From Chrysopilus asiliformis (taxonomy: Eukaryota > Arthropoda > Insecta > Diptera > Rhagionidae), in the NCBI GenBank assembly GCA_964034945.1, contig OZ035962.1, forward strand, positions 22,167,530 to 22,231,529: 64,000 bases of DNA, written 5' to 3'. Made by a program: the position numbers and the translations under genes. Shown here piece after piece: positions 59,297 through 64,000 of the stretch (position 1 is the stretch's first letter; each line of letters opens with the position of its first letter). The notes beneath the pieces are model-generated. The model was not told where the DNA came from, made no database searches, and was given only the letters and a program-made list of their open reading frames with translations.

Positions 59297-61980
59297 ATGA
59301 GTCGCGTCCAGGAAATCGAAGATTGTTTGGCCAAAGATTGGAAATTTTTGGAAAAAGTTTATGGAATTTTATTGCAAGGGAATGCAATTGAAACAAAAAA
59401 TGAAGATTTGATCGTTAAATTTGTACAGCCTGATGAATTGAAGGTGATTACAGCATAAATATAAAAATGGTTCTTCAAAAATTTGTTGTCAAAAGATTTT
59501 TAAGAACCAAACATAGTTTTAAGAGAAGTATATTGAAAAAAATTAATTCAAACAGTGTTAGTCAAATAATGGTAAGAAGCAAAATAAGATAATCGAAAAC
59601 CCATTTTTTGATTCACATTTATCTATGTGCAGCATAAACGCGTTTTTGGATAAACTAGTGATTGTAAGGTCTGCAAATTTGACAACCAATACGTTAAAAT
59701 TTTTGATATTTAATGGCCACTGGATAGTGAATAATTGCGGTTTAAGAATAAAAACTTACTGTTCGTGAAAATCGGAGAAGTTAACTCGGGTTTTTTGTTT
59801 ACCACAATATAAACGCAACACAAAAAATTGTACACACAATAATATGTAATTCTAATGGCGAATTTAACGAAATTTTTAGCGACCGCTAGCGGATTAGTGG
59901 GTTAAATTTCAACCCACTTCCTTACTCGATTTAGTGGTCGATTAAACTTTCGTAAAAACCGCCATTTATAGTTGTTGGCCAAAAAATTTGTTCATTTAAA
60001 AAAATATATTTTTGTGGTTTTGAAGAAAAAAATACTTTCAAAAAGCTCACAGAAAAATTAGACTTTGCAGGTTTTCTAAATGCGATCTATTTTTAAATAT
60101 ATCTACGAAAATTACTTCATTTAACCCTAATTGGCGGTTGTACACCCCCTGAATTTAAATTTATTAAAAAATATAACAAAAATTGATTTTTTTTTAGTTT
60201 TTCATGTAATTTTGTATTGTGCCTGTTAGTATGCAATGCCACATTTTTTTTCACCGGGTGATTAGAAAGATATTAATTGTAAATATTAAAGAATTTTTCT
60301 CTATAAAAAAATTAAAAACATTTTAAAATTTTTTAAAATTCCCTGTTTTTTTAGAAAATAATTGACTTTACAATATCCGACGATGAGACAACGAAACCAG
60401 AAGATTTAGTGGAAATATGCAAAAAAGTCGTCGAGTATTCTGTAAAGACAAATCACCCACGATTTCACAATCAGCTTTTTGGTCAGATGGATCCTTACGG
60501 TTTTTCAATTGCAAAACACAATTTTTTAAAAAATGAACTAAAATTTTATTTCAGGTCTGGCTGGGACATGGATATCCGAATCTCTAAACACAAGCGCGTA
60601 ACTAAACTCCAATATATCAAATTAATGAATCTAATTTTGGAAATTTCAGATACACATTCGAAGTGGCACCTGTTTTCTCATTAATGGAAACGGAAATAAT
60701 TCAAAAAATGTGCAAAGTTGTTGGTTATGAAAAAGGCGATGGACTCTTTGCACCAGGTGGATCAATCTCTAATATGTTAAGTTGTACACCCCTAGGAAAA
60801 ACTTTCAAAAACAAAAAATTTCTAATTATTTCGATTCCGAAATAGGTATGCAATGGCCCTGGCTCGATTTAAAATGTTTCCAGAAGTGAAAACCAAAGGA
60901 TTAAACAGTTTGCCACCATTAGTAATGTTCACATCGGAAGAATCTCATTACAGTTTTAAGAAATCGATGCATTGGCTAGGAATGGGCACCGATAATCACG
61001 TGTCTGTAAAAACGGTTAATGGTTGTATTTTAGCTGCAGATTTAGAAGCTAAAATTCTGGCTGCCAAACGGGATGGTAAATTGCCATTTTTCGTAAATGC
61101 TGTCGCTGGTTCGACAGTTTTGGGTGCCTTCGACAATTTGTCTGAAGTTGCGGATATTTGTGAAAAATACAACCTGTGGATGCACGTCGATGTATACAGA
61201 ATTTTAAAGTATTGGACTTTTTTTAATTGAGTTTTTTTCTAGGCATGTTTGGGAGGTGCAGTACTTTTATCTCAAGACAATCGAATATTGGTTAAAGGCG
61301 TTGAAAGATCAAATTCGATTGCCTGGAATCCTCACAAATCTCTAGGAGCTCCACTTCAGTGCGCCCTATTTCTAACCAAGGAAGAGAATATTCTCGCTGA
61401 ATGCAATAGCACAGATGCAAAGTACCTTTTCCAACAGGATAAATATTATGACGTGACGTACGATACTGGAAATAAAAATATCCAATGTGGAAGAAAAGTG
61501 GACGCCTTCAAATTGTGGCTGATGTTTAAGGCGAGGGGGTTAAATACTTTTGGGGCCCTAGTGGATCACACGATCGCAATGTCCAAATTGTTTGTTGAGA
61601 AACTACGGAAACGAGAAGGATTCCGAGTTGTCCAGGAAAGTTATCAGTTTACAAATGTTTGTTTTTGGTATATTCCCAAGGCGATGAGGAATCAAAATGA
61701 GACCCCAGAATGGTGGAATGAACTTTACAAGGTTGTCAATTTTTTTTACATTTAATAAAGTAAATATTTTTTCGAAATTTCCGTGTGAATTTAGGTGGCT
61801 CCTCGAATTAAGGAGAAAATGGTACGAAAAGGAGACTTTATGGTTGGATACTCGCCATTGGCATATAAAAACATGGGAAATTTCATACGAATGGTGTTTT
61901 CTTGTTTTCCAGTATTAAAAGAGGATGAGCTCGACTTTCTTTTAAACGAGATTGAAATTCTTGGGGAAGTTGGAGCTTAA
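59297..61980 (+). CDS. PLP-dependent cysteine sulfinate / aspartate decarboxylase-like protein
   Basis: Group II decarboxylase (glutamate/CSAD/aspartate 1-decarboxylase family) removing the carboxyl group of an acidic amino acid to give products such as hypotaurine or beta-alanine. Coding exons: 59297-59443, 60355-60499, 60555-60597, 60650-60775, 60846-61191, 61243-61731, 61795-61980; sum 1,482 nt, 493 aa. Landmarks: [16 protein letters not shown] near the start of the fold, [11 protein letters not shown]-stacking H188 in SEESHYS, D269 in HVDA and Schiff-base lysine K301 in NPHK. The segment [18 protein letters not shown] is typical of the CSAD-like branch (Drosophila CG5618 type) and less like Gad1. 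Exon 3 is only 43 nt. A poly(A) signal follows at 62,047. Substrate cannot be fixed from sequence alone. Intact. Confidence 0.9.
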
Positions 61981-62046
61981 TTTTTTCACAAAAAATATTT
62001 TAAAAATTATGGGAAACAATTTAAATTAAATATTTTTATTATTTCT

Positions 62047-62052
62047 AATAAA
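62047..62052 (+). terminator. Poly(A) signal AATAAA of the decarboxylase gene
   Basis: Canonical hexamer 67 nt after the stop codon. Confidence 0.65.
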
Positions 62053-62099
62053 CATTTATGTTAAGAAAAATCTAAAGAATATTTTCTTACTTTAAACAA

Positions 62100-64000
62100 A
62101 ATGAGTAAATTTATTATGCGATAAATGATGAAAATTTGCAGAGTAAATTCTGAATAAAATTCGCGGAGAACGGGGCCTAAGATTACAAAAACAAAAGTTT
62201 TTTTTAGAACAAAATCCTAAATAAACAAAACTTGTACCGGGGGTAGATTCGCGTTCTATGAAATCTGGAATGGAAAAGCTTTCCCATAAAAAGAGTGCGT
62301 TTTTAATTCTACTAGAATGCTCAGGACCCATAAACAGTGAGTTGCTATCCTTTGCCCTAAAAAAAATCCTTTGCTCTAATGGTAGTTTTATCGCAAACAC
62401 GTGCAAAAAAGGGGCACCGGATAGAAAAATAACTCGGGTAAATCACATCGTGTACGGTCAACTGTAGAGGATGTCCAAAAAAACGTCACGTCAATTTTAT
62501 TTTCTTTCAATCTCGGTCTGATTAGCTTGGAATTCATGATTATAGTTCAATTGGTTATTTCTGGTTGAGATTTCTGAAATTATTGCCGCGGATTAGCATT
62601 AAGAAAAGTTATTTTAAACCAAAAGTATTCGATTTATTGTCAGGCTTATTTTGAAGAGATTCTGGTTCCAAACATACTCGTAATTTATCCAATAATAGCT
62701 TTTATTACCCGAAATGCGATTATTACGAGATTCCCGCTTAAATCCAACATCGGATTTTTTTTCGTGCACTCACTGTTACCCTAGGTTTTCCCATCATTTT
62801 TAGTAAATATTTTTTGGTTACAAAATATCTCATCCTTGACCGGCTAGTGAATGGCTACTTAATAAAATCAATAAGAACCAGAAAAGATTTGATCTCTTTA
62901 AGAAAACGTCCGTTAGCGAACCGATAATAGTTAAATCGTGTTTAAATAATCAATCCTTATTGACATGAGCCAGTTTAACTTTATTTATCTATTTTTTTTC
63001 ACTCTTCACTGCAAGTAATAATAAAACGATGAAAAGTTTAATAACCTTGTGACTTTTTAGCGGTGTTATGTATGGTGTTGGGTTGGGGCCAAGTATTTAA
63101 AATCTCCACGGACGTGCTTTTCTTTGGGAGGGTATTCCACGTTTATCACATCGCCCATCCACATTGGTACGCGTCGTCATCTTCAGCATAATGTGAACGA
63201 GAATAAATTATAAGTAACCATCAGTGGCAATCAACGCCACAACTTGTCCAATATTCATTACCTTTGCTGGTACAAGAGACGACGAATGACTTCTTACCCA
63301 GGTATTCTCGTACATATTAAAGGTAAACAATTTCATTTCTCAGGTTGACACAAGAGATTACGATGTCTGTCTGAGGAGGTATTTCTTTCCAATCAACTGG
63401 GCATGGATGGTAGCCGCTAGATTCTCAATTCGGTCGAGAGGTACTTACCTTTAATAGATTGGATTGAAGGCTTCGTCTTTTGGTTCTATTTACACGTTGA
63501 GCTTATCTTTCAATATGATCTCGCTTATGTTTATCTTCCAGTTATTGCCTTTAAGATTGCGTTACACTTCAAAACCCATGATGCCAATCTTTAAAACTGT
63601 TTCCATTTCTCATCGATGGCGGCAGAATAACTCAGGATTTGGAATGGAGCTCTTTGGTAGATTAGAAGTTGGCCTGGTCAAGGTTTAGGTGGTTCTTCTG
63701 CAGAAAAACCACTACAATTCCTAAATCGCCAATCGCGAGATGAAGTGAGACGAGATGACCATCGATAGAAATGCTCGATGCCTGCAAAAATTTAACTTCA
63801 GATAGAGATGTTTTAAATTTTATATCTTATCGGTAGAGAATTACGTTAAGTCCTGCGTGGGAGGGAATTCAAGTGCAACTCAGTTTCGAACGTGGAGAAT
63901 CTGGAATCTCCGCATATCACGAGTGCATCACATGACAATCGAGTGCACTGAAATTGCAATCTGGAATTATGTTATTAATGCGTTCATTTTTCTATGAATT
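62100..64000. other. Unassigned terminal region
   Basis: From about 63,060 the sequence is richer in G+C and has several good splice-like sites, which suggests exons or promoter of a gene continuing past the window. One + strand segment (63,344-63,441) lies between a TTTCTCAG acceptor and a G-GTACTT donor and is open. Several minus-strand donors also occur (for example near 63,300 and 63,447). I could not join any of these into a recognisable protein. Confidence 0.25.

Noticed and set aside
63344..63441. Open + strand segment faintly like a Kelch repeat (YDV...W.MVAA)
   Set aside because: Only one partial motif; neighbouring segments do not continue a Kelch domain.
1..64000. CRISPR arrays, operons, ribosome binding sites, tRNA and rRNA genes
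   Set aside because: The window is eukaryotic and none of these was found; tandem arrays here lack CRISPR spacing.

Overview
The window looks like insect nuclear DNA, most probably from a fly (Diptera) other than Drosophila. It is AT-rich, its genes are split by GT-AG introns, and conceptual splicing gives proteins very close to Drosophila Klp64D, Pep and shade. I read the splicing by eye and joined exons only where reading phase and protein family both agreed. No alignment or database search was run; family names rest on my knowledge of those families.

Layout. From 1 to about 23,450 there is no intact coding gene. This part holds repeats, foldback elements, nested DNA transposon remnants, an orphan WD40 exon resembling PEX7 (about 4,012-4,185), and a possible 5' noncoding exon (about 12,920-13,824). 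At 23,500-25,774 (+) lies an intact CYP314A1 (shade), the ecdysone 20-monooxygenase, in 8 coding exons (512 aa). A nearly perfect 390-bp palindrome follows it. At 49,940-28,655 (-) lies Klp64D, the KIF3A-type motor of kinesin-2, in 10 coding exons (670 aa). Its second intron is 18.5 kb and contains a DD41D mariner with one stop codon (31,851-33,153), a MARVEL-domain gene on the opposite strand (40,360-46,776, 179 aa), two candidate promoters for that gene, and several repeats. At 56,067-50,958 (-) lies a Pep-like nuclear zinc-finger protein in 7 coding exons (722 aa). At 59,297-61,980 (+) lies a PLP-dependent cysteine sulfinate / aspartate decarboxylase-like gene in 7 coding exons (493 aa). 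The last 2 kb is unassigned.

How the parts relate. The genes are not a pathway. shade makes 20-hydroxyecdysone and Pep is named for ecdysone-induced puffs, but they sit 25 kb apart and are probably linked only by inherited synteny. Klp64D (64C), shade (70D) and Pep (74F) are all on Drosophila chromosome arm 3L, so the window fits Muller element D.

The most unusual content is in the repeats. A dispersed family carries a (CAGAC-type) tetranucleotide array at a fixed place next to a conserved flank and resembles the microsatellite-seeding mini-me elements of flies. A second family is bounded by a GCGCCGCAGGCGAA motif. There is a three-level nest of terminal-inverted-repeat elements, and an ATG-free exon with a perfect Inr/DPE pair in the Klp64D intron.
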